A stretch of 46,814 bases of DNA from JBCCEJ01 sp039030335. GTDB lineage: Bacteria > Pseudomonadota > Gammaproteobacteria > HK1. Shown piece after piece: positions 36,840-46,351 of the stretch. The stretch covers positions 1-46,814 of the forward strand of contig JBCCEJ010000045.1 in the NCBI GenBank assembly GCA_039030335.1, given 5' to 3'. A model generated the notes under the pieces. It had not been told where the DNA came from. It did not search any database and saw only the letters and a program-made list of their open reading frames with translations. The stretch's first letter is position 1; every line of letters starts with the position of its first letter. The position numbers and the translations under genes are program-made.

Positions 36840-38234
36840 TCAGCCCGCGCGAAGCGCTGCGTGAGACACCTCGTAGAGTTGCTCGCTAAGTGTTGGATGA
36901 GGGTGGATGGTCATACTCAAGTCTTCCACGCTGGCACCCATCTCGATAGCCAGGGCCGCCTCCGCAACCAGCTCCGACGCATGTGGTCCGACGAACGTAA
37001 CGCCGAGCAGCGTGCCATCGGCTACATCGGAGATACATTCGACCGAGCCGAGTTTCTGACCCATCGTCGCCGCGCGTCCCGACGCGGAGAGCGGCAGGAC
37101 GGTCTTACGTACGTCGGCGCCTGCCTCGGCCGCCGCGGCTGCGCTCCAGCCGACACTCGCGATCTCCGGATCCGAGAACACCACCACGGGTACCACCTGC
37201 GGCTCGAAGGCCACGTGGCCGCCGCACGCCGCTTCGGCCGCCACCACAGCCTCGGCCGTCGCTTTGTGCGCGAGCGCCGGCCCGTCTGTGATATCGCCGA
37301 TCGCATAGACGTGCGCCGCCGCCGCACGGTCGGGCGCAACCGGCACCAGTCCGCCGCCACCGGGTTTGAGTCCCAGCTCCTCGAGCCCAAGTTCGGCCGT
37401 ATTCGCCCGCCTGCCAACGGCCACCACGATAAGTTCGCAGCGAACCTGCTGGCTCTTGCCGTCCCGCTGGAAAAGCAGGTGCTCGTCGTCGGCGCCCGTC
37501 ACGTACGCCCCGGTCACCACATCCACGCCAAGTTCGCCGAGGCGCCGCGCCAGCGGCCGGTGTAGACTCGCATCCATCGCCGGCAGTAATCTCGCGTCCG
37601 CTTCCAATATGGTGACGCGGCTGCCGAGCTTCGCGAGCGCCGTTCCGAGTTCGAGACCGATGTAGCCGCCACCCACGACGGCGACGCTCTCCGGCAGTGT
37701 GGTCAGCGACAGCGCACCGGTGCTGTCTACGATCCGCTCCCCATCTATCGGGAGGTCGGCCAGCGTCGACGGCGCCGAACCAGTCGCCAGAATCAGATCT
37801 TTGTAGTTCAAGAACTGCGCGCCACCGTCGCCGTCACTGACGACGACCGTGCCGGGCTGCGTTATCCGCATCCGTCCGCGCTTCACGGTTACCCCGGCTT
37901 GCTTCAGCAGACCACGAACGCCGCCACACAGGCCGGCCACCCGTTCCGCCTTCCAGCCCTGGAAGGTGGCCATATCGAAGACGGGCGGGCCGCATGCGAT
38001 CCCCATCGGTTGCGCGTGCGAAATCCGGTGGTGAAGCTCGGCGGTCTCGATCAGGGTCTTGCTGGGAATGCAGCCGACGTGCAGGCAGACGCCGCCAACC
38101 CCGTCATCGCCGGCCGCGTCGATGAGCAGCACCCGCCTACCGCGATGCGCCGCTTCCAATGCAGCCGTGTAACCGCCCGGGCCACCGCCCGCGACGACCA
38201 GGTCGACCGCTTCGGGAACATTGCCAACCACCAC
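36840..38234 (-). CDS. lpdA: Dihydrolipoamide dehydrogenase (E3)
   Basis: Flavoprotein of 464 residues that reoxidises lipoamide in 2-oxo acid dehydrogenases. The start is a GTG at 38234 (or the next GTG at 38231); the longer open frame upstream overlaps the E2 gene. FAD motif DLVVAGGGPGGYTAALEAA is at 11-29, the redox disulfide is C50/C55 in GGVCLHVGC, the NAD domain has VAVVGGGYIGLELGTALAKLG, and the dimer-interface active-site base is HPHPTLSEQLYE. It is the fourth gene of the E1-E1-E2-E3 operon. The E2 stop is 4 bases before the start. Confidence 0.93.
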   Translation of the reverse strand: MVVGNVPEAVDLVVAGGGPGGYTAALEAAHRGRRVLLIDAAGDDGVGGVCLHVGCIPSKTLIETAELHHRISHAQPMGIACGPPVFDMATFQGWKAERVAGLCGGVRGLLKQAGVTVKRGRMRITQPGTVVVSDGDGGAQFLNYKDLILATGSAPSTLADLPIDGERIVDSTGALSLTTLPESVAVVGGGYIGLELGTALAKLGSRVTILEADARLLPAMDASLHRPLARRLGELGVDVVTGAYVTGADDEHLLFQRDGKSQQVRCELIVVAVGRRANTAELGLEELGLKPGGGGLVPVAPDRAAAAHVYAIGDITDGPALAHKATAEAVVAAEAACGGHVAFEPQVVPVVVFSDPEIASVGWSAAAAAEAGADVRKTVLPLSASGRAATMGQKLGSVECISDVADGTLLGVTFVGPHASELVAEAALAIEMGASVEDLSMTIHPHPTLSEQLYEVSHAALRAG

Positions 38235-38238
38235 CGGC

Positions 38239-39501
38239 CTAGCCCTGTCCCAGCAATCGTACCGGCTCGCGCAGGCAACGCATGAGCACGTCGGCAAAGC
38301 CGCCAAGATGTTCCCCGTCGTTCATCCGGTGGTCCGTGGAGATGCACAGAGGTAGCCGTTTTTGCACGGCCGGCGCGCCGTCCACCGGCACTACGGCGTC
38401 GTGCAGCCGCCCGAAGCCGGCGATAGCCACTTCGGGCGGTCGGATGATCGGAGTGCCCATGAGACCGCCGTAGCTGCCGTAATTCGATATCGTGAAAGTG
38501 CCGTTGGACAGTTGTTCAAGGCTGACCCGTCGCTCGCGTGCGAGCGCGGCGAGCGACGCGATCTCCTCGGCAATTTCGGCCAGGCTCTTGCGATCGGCAT
38601 CGTGGACTACCGTCACGATGAGACCATCGGGCGTCGCCGTAGCGACGCCAATGTTGTACCGATGCCGGTAGACGATCTGCTGCTTCTCCATATCGAGACT
38701 GGCGTTGAAGCGCGGATGCGCCTGCAAAGCCGCGACGCACGCTTTGATGAAGAACGGCATGTACGAAAGCCGGATCCCACGCGGCGCCAGCTCCTCGTTC
38801 AGGCTGGCGCGCGCGCGCACCAGCTCCGTGGCATCGATATCGTCCATCGAGAAGATGTGCGGCACCGTCCGCCAGGCCTGCTCCATCGATAGCGCTACCT
38901 GCCGGCGCAAACCCGACAGAGGCTCCACCCGGTCTTCACCCACTGGTACGGCGGCCGGCGCCGGGCGCACAGGGGTGGCGGGCGCGGGCGGGCTCGCCGC
39001 TGCTGCAACCGACGCGACGGGGGCCGGACCACCAGCGGCGGCGAACTGCTCGACGTCCGCCCGCGTGATCTGTCCGCGCGAGCCGCTGCCCTTAACCTGC
39101 GACAGGTCGACGCCGAGGCCGCGAGCGAGTTTGCGCGTCGCCGGGCTGGCGAGCGAGCGCGCCGGACGACCGGACGACGTGGCCGCGACCGTACCGGCCT
39201 CCGGGGTCGCCGGCGTCGCGGCCGGTGTTGTATCCGAAGGCCGGTCCGCCGGAGCGGACTCGTCCGTTTCAATGACGGCCAGCACAGCACCGATCGGCAG
39301 CACATCGTTCGGCGCGCCGCCAAGGCTCACGATCGTCCCATTTACCGGCGCGGGTATCTCGACAATCGCTTTATCAGTCTGCACATCGACGATGATCTGG
39401 TCTGCTTTTACAGCGTCGCCCGGCTGCACATACCACTTGACGATCTCGCCCTCGCTCAAGCCCTCGCCAACATCGGGGAGTTTGAATTCGTAGTGGCTCA
39501 T
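38239..39501 (-). CDS. Dihydrolipoamide acyltransferase (E2) of a 2-oxo acid dehydrogenase
   Basis: E2 component of 420 residues: one lipoyl domain (1-80, lipoyl-lysine K44 in TDKAIVEIPAPV), an Ala/Pro-rich linker, a peripheral-subunit-binding domain (118-153, ASPATRKLARGLGVDLSQVKG in part), a second linker, and the acyltransferase core (190-420) with the catalytic HRMNDG (H391, D395). Its start overlaps the E1 beta stop (TGATG). A single lipoyl domain and a core of this type fit pyruvate, branched-chain or acetoin complexes; the sequence alone does not choose between them. Confidence 0.93.
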   Translation of the reverse strand: MSHYEFKLPDVGEGLSEGEIVKWYVQPGDAVKADQIIVDVQTDKAIVEIPAPVNGTIVSLGGAPNDVLPIGAVLAVIETDESAPADRPSDTTPAATPATPEAGTVAATSSGRPARSLASPATRKLARGLGVDLSQVKGSGSRGQITRADVEQFAAAGGPAPVASVAAAASPPAPATPVRPAPAAVPVGEDRVEPLSGLRRQVALSMEQAWRTVPHIFSMDDIDATELVRARASLNEELAPRGIRLSYMPFFIKACVAALQAHPRFNASLDMEKQQIVYRHRYNIGVATATPDGLIVTVVHDADRKSLAEIAEEIASLAALARERRVSLEQLSNGTFTISNYGSYGGLMGTPIIRPPEVAIAGFGRLHDAVVPVDGAPAVQKRLPLCISTDHRMNDGEHLGGFADVLMRCLREPVRLLGQG

Positions 39502-40478
39502 CAGTCTTTCAACACCTCGTCGACGGCACGCATGACGAGTGAGGTATCCGGGATATAGAAATGCTCGATCGAAGGCATCGGATACGGCGCGTCAGGTGCG
39601 GTCACGCGACGTACAGGCGCCTCGAGCGAGTAGAACGCCTGCTCTTGCAGCAACGCGATCACCTCGGCTCCGAATCCAGCCGTGGCCGGTCCCTCGTGCA
39701 CGACGACACAACGTCCGGTACGCTCCACGGCCGCGATCAGCCCTTCCTCGTCCAACGGCACCAGCGTGCGCAGATCGACGACGTGCGCCGAGATGCCGCG
39801 CTCGGCAAGCTGCTCCGCGGCCGCCTCGACGACCGGCACGCTGGCCGACCACGTCACCAGCGTGACGTCATCCCCCTCACGAATCGTGCGCAGCTTGCCG
39901 AACGGCACGGTGTAGTCGCCATCCGGGACCTCGTCGCTTTGCAGTCGATAGCCGCGCAGCGGCTCGAAGAAAATCACCGGATCCGGATCGCGTATGGATT
40001 CGAGCAGCAGACCCTTGGCGTCGTAGGCGGTGGACGGCATGACGATTTTCAGGCCGGTTGATTGAGCGAATAAGGCCTCCATCGAATCACTATGGAATTC
40101 CGGGGTGCGCACATTGCCGCCGAAGGGCGAGCGAATCGTTATCTGCGCCGGGTGCTCACCGCGCGTGCGAAATCTCGAGCGGGCCACCTGCTGGCAGATC
40201 TGATGAAAGCAGTTCTGCGTGAACCCGAGGAACTGTATTTCGACAATCGGCACGAGCCCGGTCATCGCGAGGCCGTAGGCCGAGCCCATGATGACGCTCT
40301 CGGCGAGCGGCGTATCGACCACCCGCTTCGATGTGAAGCGTTGCTGCAGACCGTCGGTGGCACGAAACACTCCGCCGAGGTGGCCCACGTCTTCGCCCAT
40401 CAGGATGACGCGCTCATCGCGCTCCATCTCCTCGAGCATGGCTTGCCGGATGGCATCGATCATCGTCATTACCGCCAT
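39501..40478 (-). CDS. 2-oxo acid dehydrogenase E1 component, beta subunit
   Basis: Transketolase-type beta subunit of 325 residues. Landmarks are MTMIDAIRQAMLEEMERDERVILMGEDVG at the N-terminus, SAYGLAMTGLVPIVEIQF, FHQICQQVARSRFRTRG, and a C-terminal domain with VVEAAAEQLAERGISAHVVDLRTLVPLDEE. It joins the alpha subunit encoded 4 bases upstream to form the thiamine-diphosphate-dependent decarboxylase. Its stop overlaps the E2 start. Confidence 0.93.
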   Translation of the reverse strand: MAVMTMIDAIRQAMLEEMERDERVILMGEDVGHLGGVFRATDGLQQRFTSKRVVDTPLAESVIMGSAYGLAMTGLVPIVEIQFLGFTQNCFHQICQQVARSRFRTRGEHPAQITIRSPFGGNVRTPEFHSDSMEALFAQSTGLKIVMPSTAYDAKGLLLESIRDPDPVIFFEPLRGYRLQSDEVPDGDYTVPFGKLRTIREGDDVTLVTWSASVPVVEAAAEQLAERGISAHVVDLRTLVPLDEEGLIAAVERTGRCVVVHEGPATAGFGAEVIALLQEQAFYSLEAPVRRVTAPDAPYPMPSIEHFYIPDTSLVMRAVDEVLKD

Positions 40479-40482
40479 GCCA

Positions 40483-41565
40483 TCAGCCTCCGAGGTGCCA
40501 GTTGCGCTGCCGGCTTATGGCCGGTGTCTCGTCGGCAAACGTGTGCCGGTAGATCTCGTTGGCGTCGGGTGCAGGGTATGCGGACGCCTGCTGGAACACC
40601 GCTTCGATCTCGGCGTCCACTTCAGCCTGCAGGGCTTCGGTACGTTCGTCATCCCAAAGCCCACGCGTGCCAAGGTACTTTTGTATGCGTTCCACCGGGT
40701 CGCGCTTTGCCCAGCGTTCCTTCACTTCCGGGTTGACGTAGCGGGTCGGGTCATCAGCCGTGGTGTGGGCCCACATCCGGAACGTATGGGCTTCGATCAG
40801 CGTCGCACCTTCGCCCGCCCGCGCACGGGCCACAGCTTCCGCGGTCACCTGGTAAACGGCCAGTAGATCGTTACCATCCACCGACACACCGGGGATGCCA
40901 TATCCCGGCGCACGTGCTGCCAGGTCGGTTGCGTTCGACTGGATTTCGCGCGGTGTCGAGATCGCCCATTGGTTGTTCTGCAAAAAGAACACGACCGGCG
41001 CCTTGACCACGCCGGCGAGATTCGCCGATTCGTGGAAATCCCCCTCGGACGACGACCCCTCACCGAAGTAAGCGACAGCAACTCCATCCTCACCCTGCAT
41101 CCGCATGCCCCAGCCGAGCCCCACGGCATGGGGGATCTGAGCGGCCAGCGAGATATTGAACTGCATGACCCTGACACCCGGGTCGATGCGCCCGCCTTCC
41201 GGGTGCCCCATCCGGTAGAGCGCTATGCGAAGCGCGCTGTGACCGTGGCGTATCAGGGCCGGCGCCTCTCTGTACTGGGGTACGAGCCAGTCGCGGGCCG
41301 GATCGGTAGCGAGCGCCGAACCGACGATCGATGCCTCCTGCCCGACCAGCGGTGCGAAGGTGCCGAGTTTGCCCTGTCGCTGCAGGCTGAACGATTTGGT
41401 ATCGAATGCACGGCCGTAGACCATCAGCCGCAGCGCTTCGAGCATCTGCCCGTCGCTCATCGAAGGCTTGGCACCGTCGCGCAGCACGCCGTTTTCGTCG
41501 AGTAGCTGCACCGGTGCGACCGGCTCCGGTTCGGGTCGAAACTGCGGGGTTGTGTCCGTTGTCAT
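40483..41565 (-). CDS. 2-oxo acid dehydrogenase E1 component, alpha subunit
   Basis: Alpha subunit of 360 residues from the ATG at 41565; the open frame runs far upstream but through non-homologous sequence overlapping the EamA gene. The thiamine-diphosphate motif is GEGSSSEGDFHESANLAGV, then NNQWAIS, preceded by LVPQYREAPALIRHG. The activation loop with MWAHTTADDPTRYVNPEV is seen. The protein is closest in pattern to Gram-positive-type PdhA and branched-chain E1 alpha. It is the first gene of the E1-E1-E2-E3 operon and may decarboxylate pyruvate or a branched 2-oxo acid. Confidence 0.92.
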   Translation of the reverse strand: MTTDTTPQFRPEPEPVAPVQLLDENGVLRDGAKPSMSDGQMLEALRLMVYGRAFDTKSFSLQRQGKLGTFAPLVGQEASIVGSALATDPARDWLVPQYREAPALIRHGHSALRIALYRMGHPEGGRIDPGVRVMQFNISLAAQIPHAVGLGWGMRMQGEDGVAVAYFGEGSSSEGDFHESANLAGVVKAPVVFFLQNNQWAISTPREIQSNATDLAARAPGYGIPGVSVDGNDLLAVYQVTAEAVARARAGEGATLIEAHTFRMWAHTTADDPTRYVNPEVKERWAKRDPVERIQKYLGTRGLWDDERTEALQAEVDAEIEAVFQQASAYPAPDANEIYRHTFADETPAISRQRNWHLGG

Positions 41566-41651
41566 GGCGTGATGGGCCTGAGAGGTTGAAGATCCGGAGA
41601 CCTGGATGCCGGGGAGCATAGCGCAGCCAACACCAAAGGGGGTATGCGCGC

Positions 41652-41680
41652 GCCGCACGAACGTCGTTCGCATGTGCGGC
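41652..41680 (-). terminator. Hairpin between EamA and E1 alpha genes
   Basis: gccgcac (41652-41658) pairs with gtgcggc (41674-41680), with an inner cgaac/gttcg stem (41658-41662 with 66-70). It lies 29-57 bases after the EamA stop and before the E1 alpha start on the minus strand. No T tract is seen. It may separate the two transcription units. Confidence 0.4.
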
Positions 41681-41708
41681 CGCCCCGGTGCGCTGCGGCC
41701 CTGCCCGC

Positions 41709-42599
41709 TCAGACCATTTTGCCGGCCCGCCGCGCATGTAGTGTGTACCCAGCCTGCGCCAGCACCGCGGCGAACACCACCAGCGCGCCGGCGAGCCCAA
41801 GCATGGTTGGCGCCTCGCCGATCGCTACGAAAACCCACAACGGAGCCAGCACGACTTCGGTCAAAGTCAGCAGGGCGACATGGGCGGCGGCGATGTAGCG
41901 CGTGGCGATGGTCACGAGCGCAAATCCGAGCCCGAACTGGAATGTGCCAAGGAACACCGACAGCGCCAGATCCGCCGCCGGTATCGCCAGCCCATCTACC
42001 ATCAACGCCGCGATGCAGACGGTTACCGGCCCGGACAGCGCGGTCGCCGGAAGCATGTCGATCGAGCGTGCACGCCGCAGTGCCACCAGCATCAGTGCGT
42101 ACATCAGGGCTGCGCCAAGCGCGATCAGCAAGCCCAGTACACCGCCCGCCTGAAGACCGTCGGCGAACATCACCAGGATTCCACCGACGACCGTCAGCAT
42201 CGCCAGCCAGGTGACCAGATCGGTACGTTCGCCGAGCAGCCAATGCGACAGCACCGCGGTCAGAATTGGCGCTGCGCTCAGAATCACCACGACGTTCGCG
42301 ACGCTCGTGTGCAATATGGCGAAGACGTAAGCAATTGCACCGAGCCCCAGCATCACGGCGACCACCAGACCCAGGCTTCCAACCGCGCGTAGATGTGCCG
42401 GCGTCGCAGCCCGATGCCGCCATCCGAGTACGCACGCCATCATCACTGAGAACGCCAGGGCGCGGTAGAACAGAACTTGCCATCCACTCGCTTCTTCTAC
42501 GAAGCGCAATGCCACACCGCCCGTGCTGAGCGCCGCCCCGGCGGCCAGGCCGAGGACGATGCCGAGACGCGCCGGATGCGTTTCGCTCAGGCTCGCCAC
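41709..42599 (-). CDS. EamA-family (DMT superfamily) transporter
   Basis: Membrane protein of 296 residues from a GTG at 42599, with ggtgag 7 bases upstream; the longer open frame upstream is Arg-rich and has no ribosome site. Two EamA repeats of about five helices each are visible: the first opens LGIVLGLAAGAALSTGGVALRFVEE, the second LGLLIALGAALMYALMLVALRRARS. The family exports small metabolites or amino acids. The substrate is unknown. A hairpin lies between it and the E1 alpha gene. Confidence 0.85.
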   Translation of the reverse strand: MASLSETHPARLGIVLGLAAGAALSTGGVALRFVEEASGWQVLFYRALAFSVMMACVLGWRHRAATPAHLRAVGSLGLVVAVMLGLGAIAYVFAILHTSVANVVVILSAAPILTAVLSHWLLGERTDLVTWLAMLTVVGGILVMFADGLQAGGVLGLLIALGAALMYALMLVALRRARSIDMLPATALSGPVTVCIAALMVDGLAIPAADLALSVFLGTFQFGLGFALVTIATRYIAAAHVALLTLTEVVLAPLWVFVAIGEAPTMLGLAGALVVFAAVLAQAGYTLHARRAGKMV

Positions 42600-43013
42600 T
42601 GGATGCTCACCGCTGCAAACCCGCCGCGGACCGCGCGAGCCCCGGGCCGTTGCCACCGGTGCTGATGCCCGCACCGCCCGCATGCAAACCGGCGCGGCAA
42701 CAAGAATTCCGGGTCGGACGCCTGCATCGCCACTTTTCCACATCCGAAGTCATTGATGACGTCTGCGCCCCACCCGGGCTACGATGCCCGCGCGCGCCAC
42801 CGCTTCGCCAGCCGGTGGCGCCGTCGCTACGTCGAGAACCCGCCGAGTTTAGTCGAAGCCAGAGCGGCCCATCGCGGGTACGGCAACGTCGCTGCTGGCG
42901 TCATCCAGATGTGCAATCAAGCCGTGCGCGTATGGCGGGCGGCTCGCGCTTACCAGCGTTGGTGACTTGCGCGCCCGCACCGGTTCGCAGGCAGCTTCGG
43001 GAGCAGCCCCGGT
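42600..43013. other. 414-base divergent intergenic region, possible small ORF
   Basis: Region between the EamA (-) and GNAT (+) genes. One plus-strand frame, 42756-42965, would encode 69 residues starting MTSAPHPGYDARARHRF, rich in Arg and without a ribosome site or a known match that I can name; it is only a weak candidate. No palindromic operator or terminator stands out. Confidence 0.3.
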
Positions 43014-43538
43014 TTGACCGCAAATGAGTTCTGCATCGCCGTGCGTCTGGCGACGGCCGCCGAAGCCAGCACTGTGCTGCCCCTGATCCAGACCGCCTTC
43101 GCCGATAACGCGGCGGTGATCGACCCACCGTCCAGCGTGGAACGAATGACTACTGAGAGCCTGGCGGCGGACCTCGCCCGGTACGCAGGCTATGTCGCTG
43201 TCTCCGCCGGCGCCGGGCCGGTCGGCTTCGTGTTGACCCGCGCGCAACCCGATGCGCTTTACTGGGGACGGCTCGCCGTGGCGCGCGCCTGGCGCGGCCG
43301 CGGTGTCGCCAGTCGGCTGATGACCTGGGTGGAGGCGCGCGCGCGGCAGCAAGGGTTCGAGCGTGCGCGGATCGAAGTGCGACTGGCGCTTCGCGATCAG
43401 CAGCGTATATACGCTGCGCGCGGCTATCTCGTGGCCGGTTTCGGCACCCATGACGGTTACGCGAGTCCTACCTATCAGATCATGGAAAAACAGCTGTCAG
43501 CCGCTGATAGCAACAGTGAGAAACCGCCAAGCACATGA
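43014..43538 (+). CDS. GNAT-family N-acetyltransferase
   Basis: Acetyltransferase of 174 residues, apparently from a TTG at 43014 with gggag about 10 bases upstream (GTG at 43041 is another candidate). Acetyl-CoA motif A is GRLAVARAWRGRGVASRLM (Q/RxxGxG/A as RGRGVA), followed by motif B with IEVRLALRDQQRIYAARGY. The acceptor is unknown. Its stop overlaps the UvrA start (ATGA), so the two are translationally coupled. Confidence 0.85.
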   Translation: MTANEFCIAVRLATAAEASTVLPLIQTAFADNAAVIDPPSSVERMTTESLAADLARYAGYVAVSAGAGPVGFVLTRAQPDALYWGRLAVARAWRGRGVASRLMTWVEARARQQGFERARIEVRLALRDQQRIYAARGYLVAGFGTHDGYASPTYQIMEKQLSAADSNSEKPPST

Positions 43539-46351
43539 GCCAGTCGTCCATCCGCATCCGCGGTGCCCGTCAGAATAATCTGGCCAATCTCGACCTCGAT
43601 ATTCCACTCGGCACGCTGACCGTCGTGACGGGCGTCAGCGGCTCGGGGAAGTCGTCCCTCGCATTCGACACCATCTATGCGGAGGGACAGCGGCGTTACG
43701 TCGAGACCTTCTCGCCCTACGCCAGGCAGTTCCTCGACCGGATGGACCGTCCGCAGGTCGAGCGCATCGACGGTATTCCGCCGGCGATCGCGATCGACCA
43801 GACGAACCCGGTGCGCACCTCGCGCTCCACCGTCGGCACGATGACGGAGCTGAATGACCACATCAAACTACTGTTCGCGCGGGCCGCCCAACTGCACTGC
43901 CACGGCTGCGGCGAGCCGGTGCAACACGACAACCCCGAAGACGTCGCGACCCAACTGCTGTCCGACGCACCCTCCGACGCGCGCGCCGAGGTCCGCTTCC
44001 AGCTCACGCGCCCGGCGAACTTTACCGAGAACGAAGTTCTGACCCTGCTGGAGCGCCAGGGCTATACGCGCGTCCACGTCGGCGAGGACGGTATGCTGGA
44101 CGTATTGCAGGCGCGTCTTCGCCTTCGCGCCGGGCAACGCCCGCGACTGGTCGAAGCCCTGGAGGCCGCCTTCAAACGGGGGCGTGGACACGTGCATGTC
44201 GTCGTATACGGGAGCGCCGAAGATCCGCACCCCGATACGCGCCGATTTTCCATCGATCTGCACTGCAGCCGCTGTGATATCGACTTCACCCAGCCCATTG
44301 CGAACTCCTTTTCGTTTAACTCTCCGGTCGGCGCCTGCCCAACCTGCCGCGGCTTCGGCCGGACGATGGGCATCGACTACAACCTCGTCATCCCCGATGC
44401 CTCGCTTACGCTCGAGGAAGGTGCCGTCAAACCGTTTCGCACCGACAGCTACGCCGGTTGGCAGCGCGCGCTCATCAAGCGCGCGCGCGCGGCGCGTATC
44501 CCGACGAACACGGCGTGGACGAAACTGAAAGCGGCGGACCGCCAGTGGGTCATCGACGGCGACGGGAAGACCGGCCGCGAACGTTGGTGGGGCGTGCAAC
44601 GCTTTTTCGACTGGCTCGAATCGAAGGCGTACCGAATGCATGTGCGCGTTATGCTGTCGCGCTACCGCTCCTATGAGCCTTGCCGGGAGTGCGGCGGTGC
44701 CCGACTCCAGCGCGACGCGCTGAACTGGCGGGTCGGCGGCCGGCATGATGCTGAGGCCGTCATGACCGGCCGCGCGCGGTTCGCCCATCCCGCCAGCCGC
44801 GTCACTCCCGAGGTTCTGGCAAATCTCCCGGGCGTCAACGTACACGACCTGATGTGTCTGCCGCTCGACCGCGTGCAGCAACTGTTCGCCGGCATCGAGC
44901 TGCCGGCTCCGCTCGACGATGCCACCGAGATTCTGCTGGGCGAGATTCGCGCGCGGCTCGCATTTCTTAACGACGTAGGGCTCGGGTACCTGACACTGGA
45001 CCGCCAGTCGCGCACGCTGAGCGGCGGAGAAGTCCAGCGCATCAACCTGACCACGGCGCTCGGTACCTCGCTCGTCAACACCCTGTTCGTGCTTGACGAA
45101 CCCAGCATCGGTCTGCACGCGCGCGACATGCACCGCGTGAACGGCGTGCTCACCCGCCTCAGGGGCGCCGGCAACACGCTGGTGGTCGTGGAGCACGACC
45201 CGGCCGTCATGCGTGCAGCCGACCGCATTATCGACATGGGCCCCGGGCCCGGCACGCGCGGTGGACAGATCGTGTTCTCCGGCACGCCTGGCGCCCTGTT
45301 GCGCAGCCGGCGGTCCGTAACCGGTCGATACCTCCGCGATCAGAATGGCTCCGCTGCCGCCGACGCGCGCGAACCGCGCCGCATCGACGCAAAGACGCGC
45401 ACGCTCAGCATCAGTGGGGCGAGCGAGAACAATCTGAAGCGAATCGATGTCGCGTTGCCGCTGCAACGCTACGTCTGCGTGACCGGCGTCAGCGGCTCCG
45501 GCAAGTCGACCCTGATTCACGACGTGCTCTATCAGGCGCTGTTGCAGCACTTCGGTCGGCCTCAGCAGATGCCGGGTGCGCACGCGAGCCTGAGGGGCGT
45601 GCAGTTCATCGACGATGTCGTCATGGTCGATCAGACGCCGATCGGCAAGACGACCCGCTCGAACCCGGTCAGCTATGTCGGCGCCTGGGACGCCGTACGC
45701 AAGCTGTTCGCAAACGCCGCGGAGTCGGTGGAACGCAAATACAAGCCCGGGACGTTCAGTTTCAACTCGGGCACGGGTCGCTGCCCGGCGTGCTCGGGCA
45801 CCGGTTTCGAGCACGTCGAGATGCAGTTCCTGTCCGATGTCTACCTGCGATGCCCCGAATGTGACGGGCGCCGCTACCGGCCGGAAATTCTGGACGTCAA
45901 ACTACTGCCGGGCCCGGCATCAGAACTTCCGCCAGCCTCCGTGGCGGACGTCCTCGACATGACGGTTGCCGAAGCACTCATGTTCTTCGGTCATCGCGAT
46001 GACGTCGTCGACGCGCTGGAACCGTTGGCGCGCGTGGGGCTCGACTACCTCACGCTCGGCCAACCGGTACCCACGCTATCGGGCGGTGAGGCCCAGCGAC
46101 TGAAACTGGCTGGTCATCTGGCACGCCACGCGGGACGCGCGCGCGGCCGCGAGAAAGTCCCTGGTCGAGGCATCTTATTTTTGTTCGATGAGCCGACCAC
46201 CGGCCTGCACTTCCAGGATATCGAGCGCCTTCAGCAAGCCTTCCAGTCGCTGCTTGACGAAGGCCATTCGCCCGGAAAAGGGAGTCCACAAGAGTCAAAG
46301 GTCCTGCAGTCAGTAACTTATGTGGATACCGGGGCCCTACCCCGAAGGTAG
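43535..46351 (+). CDS. UvrA-family excision-repair ATPase, truncated at the 3' end
   Basis: UvrA-like protein, divergent from the housekeeping class: NPVRTSRSTVGTMTEL at about 90-105 and different insert sequences. It has two ABC modules (Walker A GVSGSGKSS at 33-41 and GVSGSGKST near 650), signatures TLSGGEVQRINL and TLSGGEAQRLKL, and three Cys zinc modules (CHGCG; CSRC with CPTC; CPAC with CPEC). The homologous sequence stops at residue 912 (DEGHS), where family members continue VLVIEHNLDVI; then 26 unrelated residues run to a stop. The missing end is the H-loop and last helix of the second ATPase, about 75 residues. The break coincides with the composition change at about 46270. Confidence 0.85.
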   Translation: MSQSSIRIRGARQNNLANLDLDIPLGTLTVVTGVSGSGKSSLAFDTIYAEGQRRYVETFSPYARQFLDRMDRPQVERIDGIPPAIAIDQTNPVRTSRSTVGTMTELNDHIKLLFARAAQLHCHGCGEPVQHDNPEDVATQLLSDAPSDARAEVRFQLTRPANFTENEVLTLLERQGYTRVHVGEDGMLDVLQARLRLRAGQRPRLVEALEAAFKRGRGHVHVVVYGSAEDPHPDTRRFSIDLHCSRCDIDFTQPIANSFSFNSPVGACPTCRGFGRTMGIDYNLVIPDASLTLEEGAVKPFRTDSYAGWQRALIKRARAARIPTNTAWTKLKAADRQWVIDGDGKTGRERWWGVQRFFDWLESKAYRMHVRVMLSRYRSYEPCRECGGARLQRDALNWRVGGRHDAEAVMTGRARFAHPASRVTPEVLANLPGVNVHDLMCLPLDRVQQLFAGIELPAPLDDATEILLGEIRARLAFLNDVGLGYLTLDRQSRTLSGGEVQRINLTTALGTSLVNTLFVLDEPSIGLHARDMHRVNGVLTRLRGAGNTLVVVEHDPAVMRAADRIIDMGPGPGTRGGQIVFSGTPGALLRSRRSVTGRYLRDQNGSAAADAREPRRIDAKTRTLSISGASENNLKRIDVALPLQRYVCVTGVSGSGKSTLIHDVLYQALLQHFGRPQQMPGAHASLRGVQFIDDVVMVDQTPIGKTTRSNPVSYVGAWDAVRKLFANAAESVERKYKPGTFSFNSGTGRCPACSGTGFEHVEMQFLSDVYLRCPECDGRRYRPEILDVKLLPGPASELPPASVADVLDMTVAEALMFFGHRDDVVDALEPLARVGLDYLTLGQPVPTLSGGEAQRLKLAGHLARHAGRARGREKVPGRGILFLFDEPTTGLHFQDIERLQQAFQSLLDEGHSPGKGSPQESKVLQSVTYVDTGALPRR

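Noticed and set aside
43868..45814. Long minus-strand open frame (about 650 codons) opposite uvrA
   Set aside because: Same reason: antisense of a gene with clear UvrA motifs; no ribosome site.
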